A DNA stretch of 22,654 nt from Streptosporangiaceae bacterium (GTDB lineage Bacteria > Actinomycetota > Actinomycetes > Streptosporangiales > Streptosporangiaceae). The translations under genes and the position numbers were made by a program. Within the stretch, counting starts at the first letter, position 1, and every line of letters begins with the position of its first letter. The DNA is taken from contig JASHOI010000025.1 in the NCBI GenBank assembly GCA_030041195.1, positions 1 to 22,654 of the forward strand, in the 5' to 3' direction. Of the stretch, positions 1-7,550 are shown piece by piece. The notes below the pieces were generated by a model. That model did not search any database. It saw only the letters and a list, made by a program, of their open reading frames with translations, and was not told where the DNA came from.

Positions 1-1164
1 CACGCCCACCTCGAGCGCCGCCACGACGCCGACCTGCCATCCGGACGGGCCAACCGCCGCGAGGCGGCCATCGCCGAGCGGGCCGCCGGCCACGGCGGCC
101 AGCACCCCCAGCACGCATCCCGCCAGCACACCGCAGCCGAACCCCCACAGCGGCGCGGTCTCCAGCGCGAGCAGCGGCGCCGCGCGCACCATCAGCAGCC
201 CGCCGAAGGCCCCAGCCAGGTACGGGACGACAAGCACGGCCGCCGACAGCACCGCCGGCACCCCCGAGTGCGCCCCCGACGGCAGCGCCGCGAGCATCGG
301 GAAGGCCGGAAGCTGCCCGAGCGCGGAGCCGGTCGGCGCGATCACCGTCCCGGTACCGAACGCGAACCCGGGGCCGAGCGTGAACGAGATCGCCCAGGCG
401 ATCGCGTTGGGCACGTAGGCAAGCTGGGCCAGCAACAGCAGCACGGCGCCCACGTCGCCGGGAGCCAGCGTCCCCGCGACGGCCCGGAACTCCTGCAGGT
501 GCAGCGCGAGCGAGGTGCCGGCCAGCAGGGCGCCGACCGCGACGATAACGGCCAGCGCCCCGGTCGTTCCCACGGTCAGCGCGCGAACCCGGTCAGGCAG
601 CAAGCCGACCAAGCGGGACCACGGGGTGAGGGCGCGCGCGCCGCCGAGGCCGCCGGCCGTGAGCGCGAGCAGGAACGGGCACGCCACCGCCTCCGGCAGC
701 GAGGCCGTGGCCAGCGAGGAGCTGCTGGCCAGGGCCAGGGCGGCGGCCACCATGGTGTAGGGAACGGCGAGCGCGAGCGCGGCATAGCCCACGTGGCGGA
801 GCCTGCTGACTCCTCCGGCCCGCACCACCCACCGGCCGGCCCGCCAGAGCAGCGCGCCGGGGAGCAGGACGAGCCCGAGGGGCAGCATGCCGATCCGGCC
901 TGCCCCCGGCAGCGCGAAACCCACGTGGTGGCCGATGAGCCAGAGCAGCGCGGCCGTGCGCAGCACGCCGGTCAGGCCGAGCCCGGCGTGCGGTGCCGCG
1001 ATCCAGCCGATGATCGCGAGCATCGTCAGCACGGCCAGCCCGGTGCCGGCGGCGGCACACGCGGCGATCGCCCCGGTGATGGCCAGGGGGCGGTCGGCAC
1101 CGGACGGCACGGGAGGACAGGCGCCGTCTGGCTGCCGCTTGCCGGCAACGGAATGAGTCAGCAC
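1..1164 (-). CDS. perM: DUF6350 / PerM-like polytopic membrane protein (partial, C-terminus beyond left edge)
   Basis: Translating the minus strand from the GTG at 1164 gives 388 codons open to position 1, so the gene leaves the window. The product is strongly hydrophobic. It has repeated Ala/Leu/Val/Gly membrane segments, an N-terminal region reading IAAPHAGLGLTGVLRTA, then WLIGHHVGFALPGAGRIGM, which is typical of the DUF6350 family. In Mycobacterium tuberculosis the family member Rv0955 (PerM) acts in cell-envelope or cell-division homeostasis and lies beside sucCD and purN. The same neighbour, sucD, is 80 bp upstream here. The molecular activity is unknown. The start is uncertain because no good ribosome binding site precedes GTG 1164 and the frame stays open further upstream. 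Family assignment comes from sequence and synteny; function is inferred from the mycobacterial homologue. Confidence 0.85.
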   Translation of the reverse strand, partial: MLTHSVAGKRQPDGACPPVPSGADRPLAITGAIAACAAAGTGLAVLTMLAIIGWIAAPHAGLGLTGVLRTAALLWLIGHHVGFALPGAGRIGMLPLGLVLLPGALLWRAGRWVVRAGGVSRLRHVGYAALALAVPYTMVAAALALASSSSLATASLPEAVACPFLLALTAGGLGGARALTPWSRLVGLLPDRVRALTVGTTGALAVIVAVGALLAGTSLALHLQEFRAVAGTLAPGDVGAVLLLLAQLAYVPNAIAWAISFTLGPGFAFGTGTVIAPTGSALGQLPAFPMLAALPSGAHSGVPAVLSAAVLVVPYLAGAFGGLLMVRAAPLLALETAPLWGFGCGVLAGCVLGVLAAVAGGPLGDGRLAAVGPSGWQVGVVAALEVGV

Positions 1165-1200
1165 AACCCCAAGCCTGGCAATTGCCGCGCGGTTACCGGC

Positions 1201-1220
1201 GGAGGCGCGCCGGGGCCTCC
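1201..1220. repeat. Small hairpin between sucD and perM
   Basis: GGAGGC and GCCTCC form a perfect 6-bp stem around an 8-nt loop, 24 nt after the sucD stop. There is no T-tract, so it is at best a weak or factor-assisted terminator or mRNA-stabilising stem. On the minus strand it also creates an AAGGAGG that has no start codon at a suitable distance. Confidence 0.35.
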
Positions 1221-1244
1221 TTCGCTGCGCGCTGCCCGGGACCG

Positions 1245-2132
1245 TCAGCGCGCCTGCATGACCTCGCGGACCAGCCCGGCGGTCTCGCTGGGGGTCCTGC
1301 CGACCCGGACCCCCACCTTCTCCAGGGCTTCCTTCTTCGCCTGGGCCGTGCCCGCCGACCCGGAGATGATCGCACCGGCGTGGCCCATGGTCTTGCCCTC
1401 GGGCGCGGTGAAGCCGGCCACGTACGCGATGACCGGCTTGGCCACGCTGCGCTCGATGAACGCGGCCGCGCGCTCCTCGGCGTCGCCGCCGATCTCGCCG
1501 ATCATCACGATCGCGTCGGTCTCGGGGTCAGCCTCGAACGCCCGCAGGCAGTCGATGTGGGTGGTGCCGATGATCGGGTCACCGCCGATTCCCACGGCCG
1601 TCGAGAAGCCGATGTCGCGGAGCTCGTACATCATCTGGTAGGTCAGCGTGCCTGACTTGGAGACCAGGCCGATCCGGCCCTCGGAGGTGATGTCGGCCGG
1701 GATGATCCCGGCGTTGGACTTGCCGGGCGACGCGATGCCAGGGCAGTTCGGGCCCACGACCCGCGTCGTGTTGCCACGCCCGCTCGCGTACGCCCAGAAC
1801 TCCGCGGTGTCGTGTACCGGGATGCCCTCGGTGATCACGATCACGAGCGGGATCGTCGCATCCACCGCCTCGATCACCGCGTCCTTGGTTCCGGCGTGCG
1901 GGACGAACACGACCGAGACGTCGGCGCCGGTGGCGTCCATGGCGTCGGCGACCGTGCCGAACACGGGAACCTCGGTACCGGCGAGCTCGACCGTCTGGCC
2001 CGCCTTGCGCGGGTTGGTGCCGCCCACCACCTGGGTGCCCGCCCTGATCATCCGCGCGCCGTGCCTGCGGCCCTCGGATCCGGTGATGCCCTGCACGATG
2101 ATCCGGCTCTCGCCGGTCAGGAAGATCGCCAT
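1245..2132 (-). CDS. sucD: Succinyl-CoA synthetase (ADP-forming), alpha subunit
   Basis: This is the alpha subunit of succinate-CoA ligase, which makes ATP or GTP from succinyl-CoA in the cytoplasmic TCA cycle. The 295-residue product begins [18 protein letters not shown], the CoA-binding Rossmann start of SucD, and has the usual family length (about 290-300). It carries GPNCPGI and SKSGTLTYQ, and the MGHAGAI loop with the phosphorylated histidine at about His251. ATG 2132 is chosen because it follows the sucC stop by one base (TGA-G-ATG) and has a GGGAGC purine run inside the end of sucC. An upstream in-frame extension to 2630 exists but lies wholly inside sucC and is not credible. It is co-transcribed and probably translationally coupled with sucC. 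Confidence 0.97.
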   Translation of the reverse strand: MAIFLTGESRIIVQGITGSEGRRHGARMIRAGTQVVGGTNPRKAGQTVELAGTEVPVFGTVADAMDATGADVSVVFVPHAGTKDAVIEAVDATIPLVIVITEGIPVHDTAEFWAYASGRGNTTRVVGPNCPGIASPGKSNAGIIPADITSEGRIGLVSKSGTLTYQMMYELRDIGFSTAVGIGGDPIIGTTHIDCLRAFEADPETDAIVMIGEIGGDAEERAAAFIERSVAKPVIAYVAGFTAPEGKTMGHAGAIISGSAGTAQAKKEALEKVGVRVGRTPSETAGLVREVMQAR

Positions 2133-2133
2133 C

Positions 2134-3321
2134 TCATGCTCCCGTAGCGGCCAGCTCGGCGGCGCGCCGCGCCGCGTCGTCCATGGTTGCGACCTGCTCG
2201 ACCACTGGGATCTCGGCCTCCTCGAGTATTCGCCGTCCCTCGGCGGCGTTGTTGCCGTCGAGACGGACCACGATCGGGCGGTCGACCTGCTCACCGCCCG
2301 CGCTGAGCATCCCGATCGCCGACACGATCCCGTTCGCCACCGCATCGCAGGAGGTGATCCCGCCGAACACGTTGACCAGCACGCTGCGAACCGACGGGTC
2401 GGCCAGCACGATCTCCAGGCCGTTCGCCATGACCTCGGCCGAGGCGCCCCCGCCGATGTCGAGGAAGTTCGCCGGGCGGACCCCGCCGAACTCCTCGCCC
2501 GCGTAAGCGACGACGTCGAGGGTGGACATGACCAGGCCCGCGCCATTGCCGATGATGCCGACCTGGCCATCCAGCTTGACGTAGTTGAGGTGCTTCGCCT
2601 TGGCCCGGGCCTCGAGCGGGTCAGCGGCACTGGGGTCGGCGAACTGGTCCCAGTCGTGCCGGAAAGCCGCGTTGTCGTCCAGGGTGACCTTCGCGTCCAG
2701 GGCGATCACCCGCCCGTCCCCGGTGAGCACCAGCGGGTTGACCTCGACCAGCGTGGCGTCCTCACCGGTGAACACGTCCCAGAGGCGTTCGGCGAGCGCG
2801 GCTGCGCCGGCCCGGGCCTCCTCGGGGAGCCTGCCAGCGGCGATGATCTCGGCGGCCTTGGCCGCGTCCACGCCGCTCAGCGGGCTGACCGGGATCTTGG
2901 CCAGCGCCTCGGGCTTGGTCCTGGCGACCTCCTCGATCTCGACGCCGCCCTCGACCGAGCACATCGACAGGAACGTGCGGTCGGCCCTGTCCAGCAGGAA
3001 GGACAGGTAGTACTCCTGGGCGATGTCGATGTCCTCGGCCACCAGGACCGAGCGCACGGTATGGCCCTTGATGTCCATGCCGAGAATCCGCTCCGCCTTG
3101 GCCTGCGCCTCGTCCGGGCTGCTGGCCAGCTTCACCCCGCCAGCCTTGCCGCGTCCGCCGGCCTTCACCTGGGCCTTGATGACCACTCCCGGCTTGCCGG
3201 CCGCGATGAGCTCGGCCGCGATCGCGCGGGCCTCCGCCGGAGTCGTGGCCACCTTGCCCTGCTGGATCGGGACGCCATGGTCAGCGAAGAGCTGCTTTCC
3301 TTGGTACTCAAACAGGTCCAC
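2134..3321 (-). CDS. sucC: Succinyl-CoA synthetase (ADP-forming), beta subunit
   Basis: This is the ATP-grasp beta subunit that pairs with SucD; together they interconvert succinyl-CoA and succinate. The 395-residue protein starts with the SucC signature [18 protein letters not shown]. It has the ATP-grasp lysine region [18 protein letters not shown], the VEVNPLVLT metal/nucleotide segment, and the C-terminal ligase domain with FLDIGGGAS and NVFGGIT. The start is the GTG at 3321, preceded by AAGGACGG at a normal distance. It is first in the sucCD operon, with 120 bp separating it from the exporter gene upstream. Length and motifs are complete and nothing is unusual. Confidence 0.97.
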   Translation of the reverse strand: MDLFEYQGKQLFADHGVPIQQGKVATTPAEARAIAAELIAAGKPGVVIKAQVKAGGRGKAGGVKLASSPDEAQAKAERILGMDIKGHTVRSVLVAEDIDIAQEYYLSFLLDRADRTFLSMCSVEGGVEIEEVARTKPEALAKIPVSPLSGVDAAKAAEIIAAGRLPEEARAGAAALAERLWDVFTGEDATLVEVNPLVLTGDGRVIALDAKVTLDDNAAFRHDWDQFADPSAADPLEARAKAKHLNYVKLDGQVGIIGNGAGLVMSTLDVVAYAGEEFGGVRPANFLDIGGGASAEVMANGLEIVLADPSVRSVLVNVFGGITSCDAVANGIVSAIGMLSAGGEQVDRPIVVRLDGNNAAEGRRILEEAEIPVVEQVATMDDAARRAAELAATGA

Positions 3322-3441
3322 TCGGGTCCGTCCTTGGTGTGCGGCGCTGCCGCCGATGGCTGCCAGGCCACCCTCGCTATGGCCCGTCCCAAGCAGGCAG
3401 CCTAGTGCACCTGTCCGTAAATACTGCGGTGTATTCCGGGC

Positions 3442-5580
3442 TCATCGCGGTGGGGCGAGCGACTCCGGGGCGGGGGTGCTGGCGCGGGGCTGTGGGTTGC
3501 GCGAAGGCCACCAGACTCGGTCGCCAATCAGGATGAGGCTGGCGGGGACGAGGACGGTGCGGACGAGGAGGGTGTCGACGAGGACGCCGATGACGACGGC
3601 GATGCCGACTTCGGCCACCAGGACCGAGGGCAGCACGGCCAGGATGAAGAAGGTGCCGGCCATGACGAGCCCGGCGGCGGTGATGACCCCGCCGGTGACG
3701 GCGAGCCCGCGCTGCGTGCCGTCCCTGATGCCCTGCTGCCGGGATTCCTCGCGGATGCGAGCGGACAGGAAGATGTTGTAGTCCACGCCGAGCGCGACCA
3801 GGAAGATGAAGATGTACAGGGGCAGCTGTGCTTCGGTGCCCTTGAAGCCGAGCAGGTAGCGCCAGGCCAGGCTGGCCAGCCCGAACGAGGCGCCGAAGCT
3901 GAGCGCGGTGGTCAGGACGAGGACCAGGGGCGCGACGACGGCCCGCAGCAGGAAGGCGATGATGATGAAGATCATCAGGAGCACAAGCGGGACGAGCAGC
4001 AGGGTGTCGCGGTGCGCGGCCCGGGATATGTCGTACTGGACGGCCGGGTCGCCGCCGACCAGGGAGCCCGGCGCGGCCCTGGCCAGGTCCTGGCGAAGGG
4101 CCTGGACGGCGCTGGCCCCGGCGGTGCCGTAGGGCGGGACGGCCAGGGTGACCGTGAGGGAGTCATAGCCCCCGGCCGGGGCACCGGGAGATACCGACGC
4201 CACGCCCGTCGTGGCCGCTGCGGCCGCTGCGGCCGCCCGGGCCTGGGCGGGCGGGGCCAGGATGACAACGGGGGCGAGGTCGCCGGCGGGGTAGTGCTCG
4301 GTCAGCAGCTGGTACCCGGCCGCGCTGCCGGTGCTGCTCTTCACCCCGGCGACGGGGTCGCCGTTGGTGTACAGGGTGGCGAGCCCGGCGCACGCGACGG
4401 CCAGCAGCACCACCGAGACGGCCGTGGTCCGGGCTGGGCGGCGGGCGGCCCGCCGCCCGGCCCAGGACCAGAACCGGGACTCTTCCCGCCCGCCCTGGCC
4501 CTGGCGGGGGATCTGCGGCCAGAACACCCACCGCCCGCAGACGAGCAGCAGCGCGGGCAGCAAGGTGATCTGGGCAGCCAGCGCGCAGACGATGGCCACC
4601 GCGCCGACCGGGCCAAGGCCGTGCAGGGAAGCCGACTCCGCCGCCAGCAGGCACAGCATGGCGACCGTGATGGTCCCCGCCGAGGCCAGCAGGGTCGGCA
4701 GGACCTTGCGCAGCGCCGCGGCCATCGCGTCCTCGGTCCTGGGGTGGTGCCGCAGCTCGTCTCGGTACCGGTGGATGAGCAGCAGCGCGTAGTCGCTGGC
4801 CGCCCCCAGGACCAGCACCGCCAGGATCGAGGCGGTCAGGGCGCTCACCGTCAGCCCGGCGCTCGCCAGGCCGTGCGCGGCGGCCTTTGCAACCACCGCC
4901 GCCCCCAGCGAGCCCAGCAGCGGCAGCAGGAACAGCACCGGGCTGCGGTACACCAGCAGCAAGATGATCGCCAGAAGCAGCACCGCCCGCAGCAGGATCG
5001 CCGTCTGGCTGGTCGTCCCCCCCGAATCGGCGTTCTCCGCCGCCGACCCGGTCACCTCCGCCTGCAGTCCCCCGGCCGCCGTCGGCCCCGCGACCGCGCG
5101 GCGGACCGCCTCCACCGCGGCCGTGTCTCTGCTGCTCTCCGCCGACGGCTGCGATGTAACCGTCATGGTGAACTCGGCCGCCCTGCCGTCCTGCGACGGT
5201 ACCAGCGGGCCCGGCGCCGACAGGCCCGCCTCGTGCAGCCGCCCCACTGCGGCCCGCGCCGCCGCGGCCGCCGACAGGCCCGCCGACGACAGGGGCGCCC
5301 CGCTGGGCCGGACAAGTACCACCGTTGCCTGGTCGCTCGTGATCCCGCCGGCCGCAGCCTGCTGAATCTCCGTCACCCGGGTCGACGCCGCCGACGACGG
5401 CAGGAATGCCTGTACCCCGTTGTCCAGCACATGCGACAGCCCGGACGACACCGGGCTCAACAGCACCACCAGAAATACCCACCCCAGCAGCACCGGCCAC
5501 CGCAGGCGGCGCAGCCACAACCCCAGGCGATCACTTCCAGCAGTCGGGCCGTCACCGCGGCCATCCCGGTCAGCTGACAT
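3442..5580 (-). CDS. MMPL-family (RND superfamily) membrane exporter
   Basis: This is a proton-driven polytopic exporter of the MMPL/RND type, 712 residues from ATG 5580. After a short cytoplasmic N-terminus there is one membrane helix (about residues 28-46) and a large extracytoplasmic loop. A five- to six-helix block follows with the motif LGAASDYALLLIHRYRDEL, then a second large loop rich in Ala. The second helix block carries LVALGVDYNIFLSARIREE. The paired Asp-Tyr motifs are the family's proton-relay positions. GGAGGG lies 8 nt before ATG 5580; the in-frame ATG at 5628 lacks such a site. Substrates of the family are lipids, polyketides or drugs; here unknown. The promoter carries the putative PadR operators, and the next gene upstream is an ICMT-like enzyme, so PadR-controlled export is likely. 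Confidence 0.93.
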   Translation of the reverse strand: MSADRDGRGDGPTAGSDRLGLWLRRLRWPVLLGWVFLVVLLSPVSSGLSHVLDNGVQAFLPSSAASTRVTEIQQAAAGGITSDQATVVLVRPSGAPLSSAGLSAAAAARAAVGRLHEAGLSAPGPLVPSQDGRAAEFTMTVTSQPSAESSRDTAAVEAVRRAVAGPTAAGGLQAEVTGSAAENADSGGTTSQTAILLRAVLLLAIILLLVYRSPVLFLLPLLGSLGAAVVAKAAAHGLASAGLTVSALTASILAVLVLGAASDYALLLIHRYRDELRHHPRTEDAMAAALRKVLPTLLASAGTITVAMLCLLAAESASLHGLGPVGAVAIVCALAAQITLLPALLLVCGRWVFWPQIPRQGQGGREESRFWSWAGRRAARRPARTTAVSVVLLAVACAGLATLYTNGDPVAGVKSSTGSAAGYQLLTEHYPAGDLAPVVILAPPAQARAAAAAAAATTGVASVSPGAPAGGYDSLTVTLAVPPYGTAGASAVQALRQDLARAAPGSLVGGDPAVQYDISRAAHRDTLLLVPLVLLMIFIIIAFLLRAVVAPLVLVLTTALSFGASFGLASLAWRYLLGFKGTEAQLPLYIFIFLVALGVDYNIFLSARIREESRQQGIRDGTQRGLAVTGGVITAAGLVMAGTFFILAVLPSVLVAEVGIAVVIGVLVDTLLVRTVLVPASLILIGDRVWWPSRNPQPRASTPAPESLAPPR

Positions 5581-5642
5581 CAGCCGGCCCTCCGCTTCCC
5601 TGGCAACGGGTGCTCTGAGCGTCGCCAATTAGCTCCAATAAG

Positions 5643-5682
5643 ATTGTATCGGAAAGTGTAATAACTCGGAAAGTGTAATAAC
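5643..5682 (-). promoter_or_regulatory. Exporter promoter with two tandem 17-bp operator copies
   Basis: Read on the plus strand, TCGGAAAGTGTAATAAC occurs twice with no mismatch and no gap (5649-5665 and 5666-5682). On the minus strand a good -10 hexamer TACAAT (5648-5643) directly follows the first copy. That 17-bp copy exactly fills the -10/-35 spacer, and the second copy covers the -35 position (TTCCGA). A 15-bp core of the repeat recurs before padR. Bound repressor would block polymerase. The repeat is seen directly; the promoter call and PadR as the binder are inference. Confidence 0.65.
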
Positions 5683-5748
5683 AGAGGACGGCGGGCCGTC
5701 GGGGCAGGCAGAAACACGCGTCCAGGACCAGCGAGAGTGAGGGCCGTG

Positions 5749-6603
5749 TCACCAGACCAGTGGGATCAGGCGCCTGCGGTCGGAGGCATAGCGGCGGTAC
5801 CGGTCACCGAGCGTCGTCAGCAGCGCCTTCTCCTCCGCGCGAATGCGCCAGATGACCAGTGCCAGCGCCGGCAGCGCCTCGACTGCCAGGCTGGCCCAGT
5901 TGGCCGAGGCCAGGCCGGCCCCGATGCAGATCAGCAGTATCCCGGCATGACCCGGGTGGCGCAGCAGCCGGTACGGGCCGGTGGCGATCACCGGCTGGTC
6001 GGGGCTGACCACAATGGCGAAGGTGAGATACCGGCCCCGCAATGCCGTGAACGACCACCGGCGCAGCCCGATCCCGGCCAGCAGCGTCATCATGCCTGCG
6101 GAAAACGCGACGGCGCCGGGACGGATCGCGGCAGCCGGGACAACCAGCGGGGCCAGGCGGTGCAGGACGGTCCCGGCGACCACGCACGCCCCGACCGCGA
6201 GCCAGAAACCGTGTTCGCCGGTCCTGGCGGCTCGGTCCCGCCAGTGCTGCGATTGCCGCCCCCGCCGGAACTCGGCCGCCTCCATCGTGAGCCAGCCGAC
6301 CGCGGCGACCAGGAGCAGCAGCCCGGCGGCCGGATGGGTGTCGGGGTACAGTCTCGCCGGCATATGACTCTCCGCCAGCGCAACCGCGCCCACGGCCGCC
6401 ATCGCGACAGCCGCCGGCACCAGCACTGACCGGCTGGTCAGGACGCGCGATCGCTCTAGAGCGGCGCCGCCGATGAGGCCGAGCGCGGCCCGCAGTCGGG
6501 TGGTCTCGCCCGCGCTGATGAGCTCATCGGCCAGGCTGGCGACCTCGGGCCCGTACCGCTCCCGCCACTCGCGCGGATACAGCGCAAGCAGACCGCGGTT
6601 CAC
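5749..6603 (-). CDS. Membrane protein with C-terminal isoprenylcysteine/phospholipid methyltransferase-like (ICMT/PEMT) domain
   Basis: The 284-residue protein has two parts. Residues 1 to about 52 are soluble and carry LYPREWRERYGPEVASLADE, a segment often seen at the N-terminus of membrane proteins encoded beside PadR regulators. The rest has several hydrophobic helices and ends in the ICMT/PEMT signature: GPYRLLRHPGHAGILL (Arg215-His216-Pro217) and, further on, an EEK pair (Glu257-Glu258) followed by LGDRYRRYASDRRRLIP. This family uses S-adenosylmethionine to methylate lipid or prenyl-linked substrates in the membrane; the substrate here is unknown. The GTG start at 6603 overlaps the padR stop by 4 bp (GTGA), which implies translational coupling. 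It may modify the envelope or a lipid handled by the adjacent MMPL exporter, but that is speculative. Confidence 0.8.
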   Translation of the reverse strand: MNRGLLALYPREWRERYGPEVASLADELISAGETTRLRAALGLIGGAALERSRVLTSRSVLVPAAVAMAAVGAVALAESHMPARLYPDTHPAAGLLLLVAAVGWLTMEAAEFRRGRQSQHWRDRAARTGEHGFWLAVGACVVAGTVLHRLAPLVVPAAAIRPGAVAFSAGMMTLLAGIGLRRWSFTALRGRYLTFAIVVSPDQPVIATGPYRLLRHPGHAGILLICIGAGLASANWASLAVEALPALALVIWRIRAEEKALLTTLGDRYRRYASDRRRLIPLVW

Positions 6604-6917
6604 GACGGCACCATCGCGATGCGCCGCAGCCCGACCTCGGCGATGCGCGTCGCCTCCAGCAGCCGTACCCGCAGATGCTCCCGGCCGGCGGCGGTGATCT
6701 GGTACGGCCGCCGCCGCTCCTCGGCGGGCAGCGCCTCCACCAGGCCGGCCTTCTCCAGCATGGACAGCGCCCCGTAGAGCGTCCCGGCCCCCAGCTTGAT
6801 CCCGGCGAAGTCCTCAACGTCCTTGATCAGCGCATACCCGTGCTTTGGCGAGTCGGCCAGGCTGGTCAGGATCAGGATGCCGCGGTCCGATGACCCGCGG
6901 ATCGAATCTCTGGTCAT
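6600..6917 (-). CDS. PadR-family transcriptional regulator
   Basis: This is a 105-residue winged helix-turn-helix repressor of the short PadR type. The DNA-binding domain is clear: GILILTSLADSPKHGYALIK (13-32), then GIKLGAGTLYGALSMLEKAG (39-58) as recognition helix, and a wing with EERRRPYQITAAGREHL. ATG 6917 has GGGAG 8-9 nt upstream; a longer upstream reading would run through the operator-bearing spacer and is rejected. Its stop overlaps the start of the ICMT-like gene. A TACA-N8-TGTA palindrome, the spacing typical of PadR sites, lies 28 bp upstream and shares 15 bp with the repeats at the exporter promoter. This suggests autoregulation plus control of the exporter. The inducer cannot be predicted. 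Confidence 0.93.
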   Translation of the reverse strand: MTRDSIRGSSDRGILILTSLADSPKHGYALIKDVEDFAGIKLGAGTLYGALSMLEKAGLVEALPAEERRRPYQITAAGREHLRVRLLEATRIAEVGLRRIAMVPS

Positions 6918-6944
6918 GCATTCACTCCCTGGGTACCCCAGCGC

Positions 6945-6963
6945 TACATCGGAAAGTGTAATA
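6945..6963 (-). promoter_or_regulatory. Putative PadR operator in the padR leader
   Basis: TACA-TCGGAAAG-TGTA (6945-6960) is an inverted repeat with an 8-bp spacer, followed by ATA. Positions 6949-6963 are identical to the first 15 bp of each tandem repeat at the exporter promoter about 1.3 kb away. PadR proteins commonly bind palindromes with this geometry. A convincing -10/-35 pair is not visible; TATTAC within the site or TGTAGC beside it could serve. Confidence 0.6.
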
Positions 6964-7062
6964 CCTGCGGGGGTCGGCAAAGCCGCCGGCGCTGGCCCGC
7001 CGGCGAGCTGCCAGATCACCGCTGCACTTACCGGCAGCGCCAGTGGCGATGTTTCCAGGTGA

Positions 7063-7470
7063 TCATCGCTGCCGGTCCGGCTGGCCGAGCGCCTCGCGGA
7101 CCCAGTCCACGATCTCGGTCGTGGCCGCGCCCGGCGTGAAGATCCTGGCCACACCCATGCGCTCCAGTTCAGCGATGTCCTCGTCCGGGATGATCCCGCC
7201 GCCGAACACCACGATGTCGGTGGCGTCGCGTTCCTTCAGCAACTCGAGTACCCGGGCGAACTGGGTCATGTGGGCTCCGGACAGCACCGAAAGCCCGATC
7301 GCGTCGGCATCCTCCTGCAGCGCCGCGGCCACGATCTGCTCCGGGGTCTGATGCAGCCCGGTGTAGATGACCTCCACCCCGGCATCCCGCAGCGCCCGCG
7401 CCACCACCTTCGCCCCGCGGTCGTGGCCGTCGAGGCCGGGCTTCGCGATGACCACGCGAATGCTGCTCAT
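7063..7470 (-). CDS. icmB: Cobalamin-binding small subunit of an acyl-CoA mutase (IcmB-like)
   Basis: The 135-residue protein is a free-standing B12-binding domain of the methylmalonyl-CoA mutase C-terminal type. It shows the cofactor motif DGHDRG with Asp14, His16 (lower axial cobalt ligand) and Gly19, then LSVLSGAHM and [13 protein letters not shown], which line the nucleotide tail of the corrinoid. Its length matches the small subunit of Streptomyces isobutyryl-CoA mutase (IcmB), whose gene also lies near pcrA and upstream of sucCD, supporting that name. It needs a large catalytic subunit, which is not in this window. ATG 7470 has GGAGG 6 nt upstream. It could instead serve ethylmalonyl-CoA or another acyl-CoA mutase. 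Confidence 0.88.
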   Translation of the reverse strand: MSSIRVVIAKPGLDGHDRGAKVVARALRDAGVEVIYTGLHQTPEQIVAAALQEDADAIGLSVLSGAHMTQFARVLELLKERDATDIVVFGGGIIPDEDIAELERMGVARIFTPGAATTEIVDWVREALGQPDRQR

Positions 7471-7550
7471 GACTGTCCTCCACCGGAACGCGGTCCAGCC
7501 CGGGCCGCGGGTATTCGCCTATCTGGCAGGGTAGCCGCACCGGCCGGCGG

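Noticed and set aside
1215..1222. AAGGAGG on the minus strand as the ribosome binding site of perM
   Set aside because: No ATG, GTG or TTG lies 4-12 nt downstream in the perM frame; it is better explained as part of the GGAGGC/GCCTCC hairpin.
268..1641. A 457-codon plus-strand frame spanning perM and part of sucD
   Set aside because: It crosses two well-supported minus-strand genes and encodes no recognisable domain.
4012..5577. A 521-codon plus-strand frame opposite the MMPL exporter
   Set aside because: Composition is Arg/Gln/Gly-rich with no domain; the exporter on the other strand has membrane helices and family motifs.
6918..7154. N-terminal extension of PadR to an upstream ATG at 7154
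   Set aside because: It would overlap the icmB end and the operator palindrome and adds a peptide unlike PadR; ATG 6917 has a proper ribosome binding site and begins the wHTH domain.
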